Positions 24,195 through 34,121 are shown, counted from the stretch's first letter. The stretch is DNA of 37,248 nucleotides from Acetobacteraceae bacterium (GCA_003164135.1 PLSD01000055.1:1-37248), one strand, 5' to 3'. Notes: generated from the letters alone by a model not told the origin. Translations and numbers: made by a program.

Positions 24195-24755
24195 TCACTT
24201 AGCGAACGGTAGATTGAACCCTTTAAGCAACGCCTTCGCTTCGGCATCGGTTTTCGCACTGGTCACGAAAATGATGTCCATACCACGGATCGCATCGACC
24301 TTGTCATAGACGATCTCAGGGAAAATGATCTGTTCCTTGAGGCCCATGGCAAAATTACCGCGCCCGTCGAAGCCCTTGTTGCTCGGAATGCCACGGAAGT
24401 CACGGACACGCGGCATCGCTATGGTCACCAGACGGTCGAGAAACTCGTACATCTTGGATTTGCGCAGCGTCACCTTACAGCCGATCGGCAGGCCGGCGCG
24501 GATCTTGAACCCGGCGATGGCCTTTTTCGCGATCGTCTTCACCGGCTTCTGGCCGGCGATCAGGGTCAGTTCGGCAACCGCGGCGTCCAGTTTCTTCTGG
24601 TCGGCGGCAGCTTCACCCACACCCATGTTGATGACGATCTTTTCCAAAACCGGCACTTCCAGCGGATTCTTGTAGCCGAATTCCTTCAGCATCTGCTCCC
24701 GCACAACCTCACGGTAGTACGTCTGCAGGCGCGGCAGGCTTTTCACTTCACTCAT
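24195..24755 (-). CDS. rplE: 50S ribosomal protein L5
   Basis: uL5 binds 5S rRNA and contacts the P-site tRNA. The 186 residues start [18 protein letters not shown] and contain [20 protein letters not shown] and [24 protein letters not shown] chose ATG 24755; the longer frame to 24821 only overlaps rplX. It is 10 nt after rplX. Confidence 0.98.
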   Translation of the reverse strand: MSEVKSLPRLQTYYREVVREQMLKEFGYKNPLEVPVLEKIVINMGVGEAAADQKKLDAAVAELTLIAGQKPVKTIAKKAIAGFKIRAGLPIGCKVTLRKSKMYEFLDRLVTIAMPRVRDFRGIPSNKGFDGRGNFAMGLKEQIIFPEIVYDKVDAIRGMDIIFVTSAKTDAEAKALLKGFNLPFAK

Positions 24756-24765
24756 TGCGGCCTCC

Positions 24766-25086
24766 TCAGCCATCAATCGCCGTGCCGCTCTTGCGAGCAA
24801 CACGAACTTTGCGGCCACCATCCAACACGCGGAAACCGACCTTCGTCGGCTTATCGGTGCTTGGATCGATCAATGCCAGATTGGACAAATGCACGGCAGC
24901 CTCGCGTTCCACGATACCGCCGGGCTGGCCCATGCCTTTCGGCTTGGTGTGGAGCTTGGCCACGGCCACGCCCTGCACCACAGCGCGGTCTTCCTTCGGG
25001 ATCACGCGCAGCACTTCGCCGCGGGTTCCCTTGGAAGCGCCTGAAATCACAAGGACTTTATCGCCTTTTTTAATACGTGCAGCCAT
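24766..25086 (-). CDS. rplX: 50S ribosomal protein L24
   Basis: uL24 starts large-subunit assembly at the 5' end of 23S rRNA. The 106 residues contain the KOW motif ([21 protein letters not shown], about 5-25) and [20 protein letters not shown] further on. It is only 2 nt from rplN, so the pair is translationally linked. Confidence 0.98.
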   Translation of the reverse strand: MAARIKKGDKVLVISGASKGTRGEVLRVIPKEDRAVVQGVAVAKLHTKPKGMGQPGGIVEREAAVHLSNLALIDPSTDKPTKVGFRVLDGGRKVRVARKSGTAIDG

Positions 25087-25088
25087 AA

Positions 25089-25457
25089 TTACAGCACCTC
25101 CGGCGCCAGGCTGATGATCTTCATGAACTTCTTCGCACGAAGCTCACGCACCACCGGCCCAAAAATACGAGTACCGATCGGCTCGCCCTGCTTGTTCAGC
25201 AGCACGGCAGCATTGCGGTCAAAGCGGATCGCGCTGCCATCCGGACGGCGCACGGGGAATGCGGTGCGCACAACCACGGCCTGGTGCACGTCACCCTTCT
25301 TCACCTTGCCGCGAGGAATGGCATCCTTGATGGAAACCACGATCACATCGCCGACAGACGCGGTCTTGCGCTTGGAGCCGCCGAGCACCTTGATGCACTG
25401 CACGCGCCGCGCACCGGAGTTGTCAGCCACATCGAGGTTCGACTCTACGATAATCAT
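25089..25457 (-). CDS. rplN: 50S ribosomal protein L14
   Basis: uL14 sits at the subunit interface next to L19 and bridges to 16S rRNA. It has the typical 122-residue length, opening [20 protein letters not shown], with signature [20 protein letters not shown] and [19 protein letters not shown]. It lies 12 nt after rpsQ. Confidence 0.99.
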   Translation of the reverse strand: MIIVESNLDVADNSGARRVQCIKVLGGSKRKTASVGDVIVVSIKDAIPRGKVKKGDVHQAVVVRTAFPVRRPDGSAIRFDRNAAVLLNKQGEPIGTRIFGPVVRELRAKKFMKIISLAPEVL

Positions 25458-25469
25458 TTTTCAAATCCC

Positions 25470-25736
25470 TCAGGCGCTGGCTTGCGACTCGGCGAGTGCC
25501 GAACCGTTGCGCTCAGTCACGATCCAGGTCTTGCGCTTGCTGATCGGGGCGCATTCTTCAATGCGGACGAGATCGCCTTCAACGCAGACATTGGCTTCAT
25601 CATGCGCCGCATACTTCTTGGAGCGGCGAATGAACTTCTTGTACAGCGGATGCATGATACGACGCTCGACAAGGACGGTAATCGTCTTGTCCATCTTGTC
25701 GCTCACAACCCGCCCGGTCAGAACACGTTTCGGCAT
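25470..25736 (-). CDS. rpsQ: 30S ribosomal protein S17
   Basis: uS17 is a primary 16S rRNA binder of the 5' domain. The 88 residues form the OB fold: [20 protein letters not shown] opens it and [20 protein letters not shown] carries the family signature. It is 9 nt after rpmC and ends in a short Ala/Ser-rich tail. Confidence 0.98.
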   Translation of the reverse strand: MPKRVLTGRVVSDKMDKTITVLVERRIMHPLYKKFIRRSKKYAAHDEANVCVEGDLVRIEECAPISKRKTWIVTERNGSALAESQASA

Positions 25737-25745
25737 GTTATCCTC

Positions 25746-25952
25746 TTAACCCGCAACTGCCGAACGCGCGCGCTCAGCCAGAATTGTCTTCACCCGCGCA
25801 ATATCGCGCCGTACCGCACGCACGCGGCTGGTGTTTTCCTGCTGGCCGGTCGCGCGCTGGAAACGCAGATTGAACTGCTCCTTGCGCAGATCGAGCAGCA
25901 TGCCCGTCAGTTCGTCCGGCGTCTTCGCACGGATGTCGCTTACAACCGTCAT
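25746..25952 (-). CDS. rpmC: 50S ribosomal protein L29
   Basis: uL29 lies at the tunnel exit and helps dock the signal recognition particle and trigger factor. The 68 residues form two helices: [20 protein letters not shown], then [20 protein letters not shown] and [10 protein letters not shown]. The ATG 25952 has GGAG 9 nt upstream; an ATG 9 nt further upstream (25961) overlaps the rplP end and is less likely. The longer upstream reading frame is overlap with rplP. Confidence 0.96.
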   Translation of the reverse strand: MTVVSDIRAKTPDELTGMLLDLRKEQFNLRFQRATGQQENTSRVRAVRRDIARVKTILAERARSAVAG

Positions 25953-25953
25953 C

Positions 25954-26370
25954 TCACGCATCTCCAATCCGGGTAACAAATTTAGTCCTGATCGGCAGCT
26001 TGGCAGCGCCCAGGGCCAGGGCCTCGCGGGCCAGCGGCTCGGCAACGCCGTCAATCTCGAACACAATACGGCCGGGGTGCACGCGGGCAACCCAGAATTC
26101 CGGGCTACCCTTGCCGGAACCCATCCGCACTTCAGCAGGCTTGGTGGTAACGGGCAGATCCGGGAAAATCCGGATCCACACGCGGCCAGCACGCTTCATG
26201 GCGCGGGTAATGGCACGGCGGGCCGATTCGATCTGGCGCGCGGTAATCCGTTCCGGCTCAAGAGCCTTCAGGCCGAATGCGCCAAAATTAAGCTGCGTGT
26301 TACCCTTGGCCAGGCCGTGGATACGGCCCTTATGGGCTTTACGAAACTTAGTACGCTTAGGAGACATCAT
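25954..26370 (-). CDS. rplP: 50S ribosomal protein L16
   Basis: uL16 helps position the A-site tRNA at the peptidyl-transferase centre. The 138 residues start [19 protein letters not shown] and contain [20 protein letters not shown] and [20 protein letters not shown]. Two adjacent ATG codons (26370 and 26367) both follow AAGGA at workable distance. It is 12 nt after rpsC and 1 nt before rpmC. Confidence 0.98.
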   Translation of the reverse strand: MMSPKRTKFRKAHKGRIHGLAKGNTQLNFGAFGLKALEPERITARQIESARRAITRAMKRAGRVWIRIFPDLPVTTKPAEVRMGSGKGSPEFWVARVHPGRIVFEIDGVAEPLAREALALGAAKLPIRTKFVTRIGDA

Positions 26371-26382
26371 GGCAAATAATCC

Positions 26383-27060
26383 TTAGCGCTGCGGTGCTTG
26401 TTCGGCCGCGCGCTTATCTTGCGCCAGCGGGTCCTGCACCAGAACTTCACCTTTGAAAATCCAGACTTTGACGCCGCAGGTGCCGTAAGTCGTCTTCGCC
26501 GTCGCCACGCCGTAATCGAGATCGGCGCGCAGCGTATGCAAAGGCACGCGGCCTTCACGATACCATTCCACACGGGCGATTTCAGCGCCGCCCAAACGGC
26601 CACCGCAAGTGATCTTGATCCCCTGTGCGCCGAGACGCATGGCGGACTGCACGGCGCGCTTCATCGCGCGGCGGAAAGCCACGCGGCGCTCCAGCTGCTG
26701 CGCGATGTTTTCGGCAACCAGCGTCGCATCGATTTCCGGCTTGCGGATTTCCATGATGTTCAGGGAAACCTCGGCCTTCGCCATCACTGACAATTCCTTG
26801 CGCAGCGTGTCGATGTCCTGGCCCTTCTTGCCAATGACAACACCAGGGCGCGCGGCGTAAATCGTCACGCGCGGCTTCTTCGCCGGACGCTCGATCACAA
26901 CTTTCGAAACACCAGCCTGGCTGAGCTTGGCGCGCAGATGGCTGCGCAGCTTCAGATCGTCATGCAGCAGGCGGGCATAGTCCTTGCCGGCGTACCAGCG
27001 GCTGTCCCACGTGCGGGTAATGCCAAGGCGCAAACCGATCGGATTGATCTTATGACCCAT
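26383..27060 (-). CDS. rpsC: 30S ribosomal protein S3
   Basis: uS3 forms part of the mRNA entry site and the helicase centre. The 225 residues start [20 protein letters not shown], carry a type II KH domain with [14 protein letters not shown] (about 68-81), and the C-terminal domain with [20 protein letters not shown] and the signature around [20 protein letters not shown]. The frame continues upstream to 27147 but only within rplV. Confidence 0.98.
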   Translation of the reverse strand: MGHKINPIGLRLGITRTWDSRWYAGKDYARLLHDDLKLRSHLRAKLSQAGVSKVVIERPAKKPRVTIYAARPGVVIGKKGQDIDTLRKELSVMAKAEVSLNIMEIRKPEIDATLVAENIAQQLERRVAFRRAMKRAVQSAMRLGAQGIKITCGGRLGGAEIARVEWYREGRVPLHTLRADLDYGVATAKTTYGTCGVKVWIFKGEVLVQDPLAQDKRAAEQAPQR

Positions 27061-27061
27061 G

Positions 27062-27511
27062 TTATGCGGCCTCCCCGGCTGCTTTAGCGGTTTCAGACTT
27101 CTTGTGACCCGGACGGACGTCGCGCATCGCCTTCTCAGACGGCTCACGCTCCTCCACCACGATCTTCAAATGGCTGAACCACTTCTCAACCGTCGCGGAA
27201 CGGCCACGGCCACGAGCGTGGAAACGCTTCATGACAATACCGCGGCCAACTTCGGCCAGTTTCACAACCAGCTTATCAACATCGAGCTGATGATTGTTTT
27301 CGGCGTTCGCAATCGCGCTCTCAAGCGTCTTCTTCACTTGCTTGGCGATGCGGCGCTTGCTGAAGGTCAGGTCCGCAAGAGCGCGACCGGCCGGCAGATT
27401 ACGAATGGATTCAGCGACGAGGTTCAACTTGCGCGGGCTGACGCGCATATTGCGCGTAATCGCCTGTGCCTGAATGTCCTCAAGGCTGCGTACGGCTTTC
27501 GGTTTGCTCAT
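27062..27511 (-). CDS. rplV: 50S ribosomal protein L22
   Basis: uL22 lines the peptide exit tunnel with its long beta hairpin. At 149 residues it is longer than the enterobacterial form because of a Lys/Ala-rich tail after [17 protein letters not shown]. The core [20 protein letters not shown] and the hairpin [20 protein letters not shown] are clear, with no sign of the tip deletions known from macrolide-resistant mutants. Start ATG 27511, 1 nt after the rpsS stop. Confidence 0.98.
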   Translation of the reverse strand: MSKPKAVRSLEDIQAQAITRNMRVSPRKLNLVAESIRNLPAGRALADLTFSKRRIAKQVKKTLESAIANAENNHQLDVDKLVVKLAEVGRGIVMKRFHARGRGRSATVEKWFSHLKIVVEEREPSEKAMRDVRPGHKKSETAKAAGEAA

Positions 27512-27512
27512 C

Positions 27513-27791
27513 TCAGCCCCGCTTCGCTTTCTTATCGGCCGAGTGACCCGTGAAGGTCCGCGTCGGCGAGAATTCACCAAACTTATGGCCAACCATGTTT
27601 TCGTTCACCTGTACCGGCAAAAACTTCTTGCCGTTGTAAACGCCAAAGGTCAGGCCAACGAATTGCGGCAGGATGGTGGAGCGGCGCGACCAGATCTTGA
27701 TGATCTCGTTACGGCCGGATGCACGCGATGCCTCCGCCTTACCCAACAGATACCCGTCAACAAACGGGCCTTTCCAAACAGAACGTGACAT
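27513..27791 (-). CDS. rpsS: 30S ribosomal protein S19
   Basis: uS19 pairs with S13 in the head of the small subunit. It has the common 92-residue length, opening [16 protein letters not shown], with [20 protein letters not shown] and the signature [18 protein letters not shown]. It lies 3 nt after rplB. Confidence 0.99.
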   Translation of the reverse strand: MSRSVWKGPFVDGYLLGKAEASRASGRNEIIKIWSRRSTILPQFVGLTFGVYNGKKFLPVQVNENMVGHKFGEFSPTRTFTGHSADKKAKRG

Positions 27792-27794
27792 CTA

Positions 27795-28628
27795 TCAGCC
27801 CTTCCCGCTCTTAGCGCGGCGGATGATGAGATCATCCGTACGTTTATTGCTACGTGTCTTGGCGCCCTTGGTCGGTTTGCCCCAGGGCGTAACCGGATGA
27901 CGGCCACCCGAGGTCCGGCCTTCGCCACCGCCGTGCGGGTGATCGACCGGGTTCATCACAACACCGCGGTTATGCGGCCGGCGGCCCATCCACACGCGAC
28001 GGCCAGCTTTACCAAGCTGCTCGTTCTGGTGGTCGGCGTTGGAAACAGCACCGATCGTCGCCATGCACTCGGCGCGCACAACGCGCAGCTCGCCGGAGGT
28101 CAGCTTGATTTGCGCATAGCCCTGGTCCTTGCCGACCAGCTGCGCAAAAGTTCCTGCCGAACGGGCCATCTTGCCACCGGCGCCCACTTTGAGCTCGATG
28201 TTGTGGATGATCGTTCCGACCGGGATCGCTGCCAAAGGCATCGCATTGCCAGGCTTGATATCAACGCGCGAACCGGAAATCACCGGATCGCCAGCCTTCA
28301 AACGCTGCGGCGCCAGAATGTACGACAGCTCGCCATCGGCATACTTGATCAGCGCGATGAACGCGGTGCGGTTCGGGTCATATTCCAGACGCTCGACCGT
28401 CGCGGCCACATCGTATTTGCGACGCTTGAAGTCGACGATACGATAAGCCTGCTTATGTCCACCGCCGCGGAAACGGCTGGTGATACGGCCGTGGTTGTTA
28501 CGCCCACCGGTCGAATGCTTGCCCTCGGTCAGGCCTTTAACAGGCTTGCCCTTCCACAGCTCGCTGCGGTCGATCAGGACGGTGCCGCGAAGGCTCGCCG
28601 TGACGGGATTAAAATGCTTCAGTGCCAT
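27795..28628 (-). CDS. rplB: 50S ribosomal protein L2
   Basis: uL2 is required for subunit association and peptidyl-transferase activity. The 277 residues begin [20 protein letters not shown], and the C-terminal region [20 protein letters not shown] includes the conserved histidine essential for function. The RNA-binding core [20 protein letters not shown] is present. It is 10 nt after rplW. Confidence 0.99.
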   Translation of the reverse strand: MALKHFNPVTASLRGTVLIDRSELWKGKPVKGLTEGKHSTGGRNNHGRITSRFRGGGHKQAYRIVDFKRRKYDVAATVERLEYDPNRTAFIALIKYADGELSYILAPQRLKAGDPVISGSRVDIKPGNAMPLAAIPVGTIIHNIELKVGAGGKMARSAGTFAQLVGKDQGYAQIKLTSGELRVVRAECMATIGAVSNADHQNEQLGKAGRRVWMGRRPHNRGVVMNPVDHPHGGGEGRTSGGRHPVTPWGKPTKGAKTRSNKRTDDLIIRRAKSGKG

Positions 28629-28638
28629 AGTCCGCGCC

Positions 28639-28950
28639 TTATGCCAGACCGGTTGTGAAATCGATGCTCTCGCCTTCGGCGAGGGTCACGAACGCTTTCT
28701 TCACGTCGGAGCGAACACCAGGACGGCCCTTGAACCGCTTGGTCTTGCCCTTGGTGATCAGCGTATTCACACCAGTTACTTTTACTTTGAACAGGGTCTC
28801 AATCGCCGCTTTGATTTCAGGCTTCGTCGCATCGGGCGCAACCTTGAAAACAAACTGGTTCTTTTCGGAAAGCATCGTGGCCTTCTCGGTGATGTGCGGC
28901 GCGCGAACGACTTCGTACATCCGCTCCGGCGTAATCTTCACGGTGCTCAT
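28639..28950 (-). CDS. rplW: 50S ribosomal protein L23
   Basis: uL23 at the tunnel exit is the docking site of trigger factor and the signal recognition particle. The 103 residues contain [20 protein letters not shown] and IEALFKVKV-like [20 protein letters not shown]. The ATG overlaps the rplD stop by 4 nt (ATGA), giving tight coupling to L4. Confidence 0.98.
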   Translation of the reverse strand: MSTVKITPERMYEVVRAPHITEKATMLSEKNQFVFKVAPDATKPEIKAAIETLFKVKVTGVNTLITKGKTKRFKGRPGVRSDVKKAFVTLAEGESIDFTTGLA

Positions 28951-29561
28951 GCCAGGCGCTCCTTCAAGCCATCAATGCCGGCCTTGGTAATCACCAGCAC
29001 GTCATGCTGCACGATGTCGTACACATTGGCGCCGATCACCGGCAGAATATCCAAACCCTGAACATTGCGGCTGGCGCGCAGGAAGTTCTGGTCCACGGCG
29101 GCATCGACGATCAATGCCGACTTCCAACCGAAGTTCTTCACTTTCGCAGCCACGTCCTTGGTCTTTTCCAGGGCGCCGACGGCGTCCAGAATAATCAGCT
29201 TGCCCTCGGCAGCTTTCAGCGAAAGCGCTGAAAGCAGGCCCAGACGGCGAACCTTCTTGTTCAGGTTATAGCCATGGTCACGCACAACCGGACCATGCAC
29301 CACGCCACCAGTACGGAACTGCGGCGCCCGCAAGCTACCCTGACGCGCATTACCAGTGCCCTTCTGCTTGAACGGCTTGCGGGTCGTGCCCGAAACTTCG
29401 CCCATGCCCTTGGTCTTGTGGTTACCGGAGCGGCGCTTGGCCAGCTGCCAGTGAATCACGCGGGCAATAATGTCCGCACGCGGGGCAATGCCGAAAATCT
29501 CGTCCGGCAGCTCAGCGCTACCGGCGGCCTTCGCATCGATGTCGTAAATATCAAATTTCAT
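28947..29561 (-). CDS. rplD: 50S ribosomal protein L4
   Basis: uL4 reaches into the exit tunnel with its loop; in enterobacteria it also represses the S10 operon. The 204 residues include the loop region [20 protein letters not shown] and [12 protein letters not shown]. The N-terminus [20 protein letters not shown] suits alphaproteobacteria. No S10-type leader of the enterobacterial kind can be present, because rpsJ directly follows tuf with a 40-nt gap. Confidence 0.98.
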   Translation of the reverse strand: MKFDIYDIDAKAAGSAELPDEIFGIAPRADIIARVIHWQLAKRRSGNHKTKGMGEVSGTTRKPFKQKGTGNARQGSLRAPQFRTGGVVHGPVVRDHGYNLNKKVRRLGLLSALSLKAAEGKLIILDAVGALEKTKDVAAKVKNFGWKSALIVDAAVDQNFLRASRNVQGLDILPVIGANVYDIVQHDVLVITKAGIDGLKERLA

Positions 29562-29566
29562 CGGCT

Positions 29567-30241
29567 TCAGCCCTTCAACGCTGCGGGATAGGCCGCATCA
29601 GCCGGCCGTGCCTTTTTGATCGCGTCGCGCAGCAGAACATAGCTGCCCTTGGAGCCCGGGACGGCGCCACGAATAAGAACGAGGTTACGCTCTTCATCGA
29701 GACCGGCAACCTGCAGGTTCAGCGTGGTGACGCGTTCCTGACCGAGATGCCCAGGCATCTTTTTGTTCTTGAACGTCTTGCCCGGATCCTGGCGGTTACC
29801 CGTGGAACCAAGGCTACGATGGCTGACTGACACGCCGTGGGAGGCTTCAAGACCGGAGAAGTTCCAGCGCTTCATACCACCGGCAAAACCTTTGCCCTTG
29901 GTAATGCCGGCAACGTCGACAAACTGGCCAATCGAGAAGTGCGAAGGCGAAAGCTGCACGCCCGGCTCCAGAATGGCGTCGTTCGCCACGCGGAATTCAA
30001 CCAGCTTCATGGAGGGTTCCACTTTCGCCTTGGCGAAATGGCCCTTCATTGGCTTGCTCACATTCTTCGGCTTGGCCTTGCCATAGCCGAGCTGCACAGC
30101 GGCGTAGCCATCCGTTTCAACAGTCTTCGCAGCCACAACCCGCACCTCGTCGAGGTGAAGAACCGTGACCGGCACATGCGTGCCGTCATCTTTGAACAAC
30201 CGGGTCATCCCCAGTTTTTTTGCAATTACACCGGTACGCAT
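29567..30241 (-). CDS. rplC: 50S ribosomal protein L3
   Basis: uL3 is one of the first proteins in large-subunit assembly. The 224 residues open [20 protein letters not shown] and contain the peptidyl-transferase-centre loop [20 protein letters not shown], including the glutamine that PrmB methylates in other bacteria, then KKMPGHLG. It is 14 nt after rpsJ and 5 nt before rplD. Confidence 0.99.
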   Translation of the reverse strand: MRTGVIAKKLGMTRLFKDDGTHVPVTVLHLDEVRVVAAKTVETDGYAAVQLGYGKAKPKNVSKPMKGHFAKAKVEPSMKLVEFRVANDAILEPGVQLSPSHFSIGQFVDVAGITKGKGFAGGMKRWNFSGLEASHGVSVSHRSLGSTGNRQDPGKTFKNKKMPGHLGQERVTTLNLQVAGLDEERNLVLIRGAVPGSKGSYVLLRDAIKKARPADAAYPAALKG

Positions 30242-30255
30242 AATACCACCTAAGC

Positions 30256-30564
30256 TCAGATCTTAATTTCGACTTCGACGCCCGCGGCGAGGTCGAGCTT
30301 CATCAGCGCGTCCACGGTCTGCGGGGTCGGGTCAACGATATCCAGCAAGCGGCGATGAGTCCGAATCTCGAACTGCTCGCGGCTCTTCTTGTCCACATGC
30401 GGCGAACGGTTCACGGTGAAACGTTCGATATGTGTCGGCAACGGAATTGGCCCCCGCACCTGCGCGCCCGTGCGCTTCGCCGTGTTGACGATGTCCTTTG
30501 TGCTGTTGTCCAGCACGCGGTGATCATACGCCTTCAGGCGAATACGGATGTTTTGGTTGTCCAT
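30256..30564 (-). CDS. rpsJ: 30S ribosomal protein S10 (NusE)
   Basis: uS10 is both a head protein of the small subunit and NusE, the partner of NusB and NusG in antitermination. The 102 residues include [20 protein letters not shown], the loop signature [20 protein letters not shown] and [15 protein letters not shown]. It lies 40 nt after tuf on the same strand, so str and S10 blocks are probably one transcript. Confidence 0.99.
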   Translation of the reverse strand: MDNQNIRIRLKAYDHRVLDNSTKDIVNTAKRTGAQVRGPIPLPTHIERFTVNRSPHVDKKSREQFEIRTHRRLLDIVDPTPQTVDALMKLDLAAGVEVEIKI

Positions 30565-30604
30565 CTTAACTCAAGCTCTTTTCACAGATACGGGGGGCCG
30601 AAAC

Positions 30605-31792
30605 TTACTTCGTTACCTTGGCGACAACGCCCGAACCAACGGTCCGGCCGCCTTCGCGGATGGCGAAACGCAGACCATCATCCATGGCGATCGGGGCGAT
30701 CAGCTCAACGTCGATCGCCACGTTATCACCCGGCATGACCATTTCCGTGCCTTCCGGCAACGTGACAACGCCGGTCACGTCGGTGGTGCGGAAATAGAAC
30801 TGCGGACGATAGTTGGTGAAGAACGGGGTATGACGGCCGCCTTCTTCCTTCGTCAGAATGTACGCCTGAGCGTGGAACTTCGTGTGCGGGGTGATCGAGC
30901 CCGGAGCAGCAAGAACCTGGCCGCGCTCAATGTCTTCACGCTTGGTGCCGCGCAGCAGCGCGCCGATGTTGTCGCCGGCCTCACCCTGGTCGAGCAGCTT
31001 GCGGAACATTTCAACGCCGGTGACGATGGTCTTGGTGGTCGGACGCAGGCCGACGATTTCGACTTCTTCGCCAACCTTGATCACGCCGCGCTCGACGCGG
31101 CCGGTGGCAACGGTGCCACGGCCAGAGATCGAGAACACGTCTTCAACCGGCATCAGGAACGGCTTGTCCTTGGCGCGGGCAGGCTGGGGAATATAGGTGT
31201 CCACAGCTTCCATCAGCGCCAAAATTGCATTCTCGCCAATTTCCGGGGTCTTGTCTTCAAGGGCCGCAACAGCAGAACCCTTAATGATGGGGATATTGTC
31301 GCCGTCGAAGCCGTACTTGCTGAGCAGCTCGCGCACTTCCATCTCAACCAGCTCAACCAGATCGGGGTCAGCAAGGTCCATCTTGTTCAGGAACACGACC
31401 AGTTCCGGCACGCCAACCTGGCGGGCGAGCAGGATGTGCTCACGGGTCTGCGGCATCGGGCCGTCAGCCGCGGAAACAACCAGGATCGCGCCGTCCATCT
31501 GCGCGGCGCCGGTGATCATGTTCTTCACATAGTCAGCATGGCCGGGGCAGTCGACGTGGGCGTAATGGCGGTTCTTGGTCTCGTACTCAACGTGAGCGGT
31601 CGAGATCGTGATGCCACGAGCGCGTTCTTCCGGCGCCTTGTCGATCATGTCGTAAGCGGTGAAGGTCGCACCACCGGACTTCGCCAGCACTTTCGTGATG
31701 GCGGCAGTCAGGGAGGTCTTGCCATGATCGACGTGGCCGATCGTGCCAATGTTCAGATGCGGCTTATTCCGCTCAAATTTCGCTTTGGCCAT
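30605..31792 (-). CDS. tuf: Elongation factor Tu
   Basis: EF-Tu delivers aminoacyl-tRNA to the ribosome as a GTP complex. The 395 residues show G1 GHVDHGKT (19-26), G2 RARGITI, G3 DCPGHADY (about 81-88) and G4 NKMD (about 136-139), followed by the two beta-barrel domains ending [11 protein letters not shown]. It is preceded by rpsG with a 47-nt gap; fusA, which normally stands between the two, is not present. A second tuf copy elsewhere is common in proteobacteria but cannot be judged here. Confidence 0.99.
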   Translation of the reverse strand: MAKAKFERNKPHLNIGTIGHVDHGKTSLTAAITKVLAKSGGATFTAYDMIDKAPEERARGITISTAHVEYETKNRHYAHVDCPGHADYVKNMITGAAQMDGAILVVSAADGPMPQTREHILLARQVGVPELVVFLNKMDLADPDLVELVEMEVRELLSKYGFDGDNIPIIKGSAVAALEDKTPEIGENAILALMEAVDTYIPQPARAKDKPFLMPVEDVFSISGRGTVATGRVERGVIKVGEEVEIVGLRPTTKTIVTGVEMFRKLLDQGEAGDNIGALLRGTKREDIERGQVLAAPGSITPHTKFHAQAYILTKEEGGRHTPFFTNYRPQFYFRTTDVTGVVTLPEGTEMVMPGDNVAIDVELIAPIAMDDGLRFAIREGGRTVGSGVVAKVTK

Positions 31793-31839
31793 TTGTCTGC
31801 TCCGTGCGGGCTAAAAACTTAAAGAGTTGGTAGTCGTAA

Positions 31840-32316
31840 TTACCAGCGGTAATGGCTGAAAGCCTTATTGGCTTCGGCCATACGGTGGGTGTCTTCACGC
31901 TTCTTCACCGCAGAACCGCGATTGTTCACCGCATCCTGCAATTCGTTGGAGAGCCGCTCTTCCATCGTGTGCTCGCCGCGCTTGCGGGCCGAGTCGATGA
32001 TCCAGCGGATCGCCAATGCCTGGCGGCGTTCGGTACGCACTTCAACCGGCACCTGGTAGGTGGCACCACCAACGCGGCGCGAACGCACCTCAATGGCCGG
32101 CTTCACATTGTCCAGCGCTTCGTGGAACAACCGCACCGGGTCGGCATTCGCCCCGCCGCGCTTCTTCAACACATCAAGCGCACCGTAAACAATACCTTCG
32201 GCGGCGGATTTCTTACCATCGTACATCAGCACGTTCATGAAACGGCTGATAACGATATCTCCGAACTTGGCGTCCGGGAGAACTTCGCGTTTTACGGCGC
32301 GGCGGCGTCTGCTCAT
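31840..32316 (-). CDS. rpsG: 30S ribosomal protein S7
   Basis: uS7 starts assembly of the 16S 3' domain; in enterobacteria it also represses the str operon by binding between rpsL and rpsG. The 158 residues begin [20 protein letters not shown], contain [20 protein letters not shown] and end [15 protein letters not shown]. The 14-nt gap to rpsL is too short for the long enterobacterial S7 target, so regulation probably differs. Confidence 0.98.
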   Translation of the reverse strand: MSRRRRAVKREVLPDAKFGDIVISRFMNVLMYDGKKSAAEGIVYGALDVLKKRGGANADPVRLFHEALDNVKPAIEVRSRRVGGATYQVPVEVRTERRQALAIRWIIDSARKRGEHTMEERLSNELQDAVNNRGSAVKKREDTHRMAEANKAFSHYRW

Positions 32317-32330
32317 ATCTCTGCTCTCTC

Positions 32331-32702
32331 TTACTTCGGCCGCTTCGCGCCATACAGCGAACGGCGCTTACGGCGTTTCGGCAAACCTTGCGTATCCAGC
32401 ACACCGCGCAGGATGTGGTAGCGCACGCCCGGCAAATCTTTTACGCGGCCTCCGCGGATCAGCACCACGGAGTGTTCCTGCAGGTTATGGCCTTCGCCGG
32501 GGATGTAGCTCACCACCTCGAAACCATTGGTCAGGCGCACCTTGGCAACCTTACGAAGCGCCGAGTTCGGCTTCTTCGGGGTCGTTGTATAGACGCGCGT
32601 GCAAACGCCGCGCTTCTGGGGGCAACCCTCAAGGGCCGGCACCTTGTTCCGCTTCGGCGCGGGCTCACGGCCCTTGGCGATCAACTGATTAATGGTCGGC
32701 AT
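32331..32702 (-). CDS. rpsL: 30S ribosomal protein S12
   Basis: uS12 guards decoding at the A site. The 123 residues begin [20 protein letters not shown] and carry [20 protein letters not shown] and [13 protein letters not shown]. The two lysines whose replacement gives streptomycin resistance (in PKKPNS and GRVKDLPG) are both wild type. It is the first gene of the str block, with a terminator-like hairpin in its leader at 32763-32798. Confidence 0.99.
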   Translation of the reverse strand: MPTINQLIAKGREPAPKRNKVPALEGCPQKRGVCTRVYTTTPKKPNSALRKVAKVRLTNGFEVVSYIPGEGHNLQEHSVVLIRGGRVKDLPGVRYHILRGVLDTQGLPKRRKRRSLYGAKRPK

Positions 32703-32762
32703 ATCTCATCCTGCTTCGTGTGTTCCCCGTGCCCCAGATCTTTTGGCGAACAGGTCATCCAT

Positions 32763-32798
32763 AAAAAACGGCCGCAAGCCGGATAACCCTGCTTGCGG
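32763..32798 (-). terminator. Terminator-like hairpin in the rpsL leader
   Basis: On the minus strand CCGCAAGC (32791-32798) pairs perfectly with GCTTGCGG (32772-32779) around an 11-nt loop, then CCG and TTTTTT follow. This is an intrinsic-terminator pattern 60 nt before the rpsL start. It could stop transcripts arriving from rpoC or act as an attenuator in the leader of the str operon. Confidence 0.6.
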
Positions 32799-32909
32799 AA
32801 ACGACTCTAGCACGCGGCCTTAGTTCCGGTTTCCCGGGACGGCGCCGCACGCGCCAGATTTTTATCGACAACCCGCGCCTGAAAAAGTCCCAGAACCGCG
32901 AGAGCGCCT

Positions 32910-32938
32910 TCCTTAAGAGCCCCCCACCCCCAAGTCAA
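32910..32938 (-). promoter_or_regulatory. Possible promoter of the str operon
   Basis: On the minus strand TTGACT (32933-32938) is followed after a G-rich 17-bp spacer by TAAGGA (32910-32915). The -35 is the same TTGACT as in the clear rpsM promoter, but the -10 is poor. It would put the hairpin at 32763-32798 inside the leader RNA. No better pair was found in the 405-bp gap between rpsL and the opposite-strand gene. Confidence 0.33.
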
Positions 32939-32988
32939 GCTTCAGCCGCAGACTCATTGGCAGAAAAACCCAGCTAGGAGATTTGGGC

Positions 32989-33120
32989 ATGGCTGGAGAC
33001 AATATTCCACCCGGAACGCTCCTGCGACTCCACGCTGTTCCCGGTCAACACTTTCTTACATCCTCAAGTTCATGTTATGTTCCAGACCTCAGAGAAGGAG
33101 ATCGGACATGTTTGCGGTGA
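32989..33120 (+). CDS. Possible 43-residue ORF overlapping the HNH gene start
   Basis: A short ORF from ATG 32989, with a good ribosome-binding site (AGGAG, 8 nt upstream), runs 13 nt into the HNH gene in another frame. It encodes AGDNIPPGTLLRLHAVPGQ followed by a Ser-rich stretch and a charged end. No family is recognised. It might be a leader peptide that couples translation of the HNH protein, or chance; the ribosome-binding site is the only support. Confidence 0.3.
   Translation: MAGDNIPPGTLLRLHAVPGQHFLTSSSSCYVPDLREGDRTCLR
33053..33081 (+). promoter_or_regulatory. Weak promoter candidate for the HNH gene
   Basis: TTCTTA (33053-33058) and TATGTT (33076-33081) lie 17 bp apart and about 26 nt before the HNH start. 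The match is modest, but the local sequence is AT-richer than its surroundings. Confidence 0.28.
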
Positions 33121-34121
33121 AAGAGAATACTCCTGATATGACCCGCGCTATGGAATCGGGGGCGGCGCGCGATCTTAAAGTTTACTCAGATAATTATGAC
33201 ATTAAATTCTTCGGCAAACTTAGCGCTGCCCGGCCGAAAGAGCTTCTAGGATCAAAACCCCAGACATGCCGATTCTGCGACAAATCAGAGCCAATCGTCA
33301 CATTCAAGGAAAAAGCGCATACTATTCCGCGATTCCTTGGGAACAAGCGCCTCCTTTCCCTTTACGAATGTGATTCCTGCAACGAGCGCTTCTCCGCCTT
33401 CGATGCCGACCTCGCCAAAATGGTTATGGGTGAACTCTCTGTCGGGTTGGTAAAAGGCTACAACGGCGTCCGAACGCTTACGTCAAAAGGACAAAATTCT
33501 CGAATCGAGAGCATCGGGGGACAACAGACAATCAAATATTTTGTGGGAGAGCCATTCATGTCCCAGGATGCAGAAAACCGGTCAGCAACAATACGATATC
33601 AGACTGAGCCCTATCGTCTTCTTGGGGCTTATAAATGCTTAGCAAAAATTGCCTTTAGCTTGCTTCCAGATGACCAACTAATAAATTTTTCTGAATTAAA
33701 GCAATGGCTTCTTGAAAAAGATGTGGACAAAAATAAAGTATACCAGGACGGCTACCATTCATGTTTCCACTCGTCCGTTCCAGGTTTTAGGCCCTACCAG
33801 CAACCGGGCGTTATCTTGTTAACCCGCAAAACAGACATTCCTATGCCTTACTGCGTGTTGGTTATAGCCTTTGGGAACATCAGCCTTCAGATATTCCCGC
33901 CATGTCCCAAAAAAGACCACGGGTTCGTCGGAAAATCAATGGCCATCACGAAATTCCCTCTGACCTATGACCTTCAGCCTTGGCTCATAAATGGCACAAT
34001 CGAAACAACCGTCATCGACCTGAGTGCCGCTGACTCCGTACGGCAAGAAAGGCAGATTTTCATTGAGTACGGAGAAGCAGAGAAACACCCCTCGCAGCCA
34101 AACAAAGAAGCGGCGGCATAA
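33108..34121 (+). CDS. HNH-type zinc-finger protein, predicted endonuclease
   Basis: A 337-residue soluble protein. The N-terminal third shows the layout of HNH-5-type treble-clef nucleases: C54-x2-C57, then KAHTIPRFLGNK with His71, then YECDSCNERFSAF with C88-x2-C91 and Asn92. Two C-x2-C pairs would hold structural zinc and H71 with N92 the catalytic metal. The remaining 230 residues match no family I recognise and may sense or bind a target. The start ATG 33108 has AAGGAG 7 nt upstream. It points against the flanking rpoC and rpsL genes and is AT-richer than they are, both signs of acquisition. A role in defence against foreign DNA is possible but unproven. Confidence 0.7.
   Translation: MFAVKENTPDMTRAMESGAARDLKVYSDNYDIKFFGKLSAARPKELLGSKPQTCRFCDKSEPIVTFKEKAHTIPRFLGNKRLLSLYECDSCNERFSAFDADLAKMVMGELSVGLVKGYNGVRTLTSKGQNSRIESIGGQQTIKYFVGEPFMSQDAENRSATIRYQTEPYRLLGAYKCLAKIAFSLLPDDQLINFSELKQWLLEKDVDKNKVYQDGYHSCFHSSVPGFRPYQQPGVILLTRKTDIPMPYCVLVIAFGNISLQIFPPCPKKDHGFVGKSMAITKFPLTYDLQPWLINGTIETTVIDLSAADSVRQERQIFIEYGEAEKHPSQPNKEAAA

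Noticed and set aside
30548..31822. 424-residue plus-strand ORF opposite tuf
   Set aside because: It is a shadow of the tuf codon pattern; it is rich in His, Arg and Asn, without motif or ribosome-binding site.
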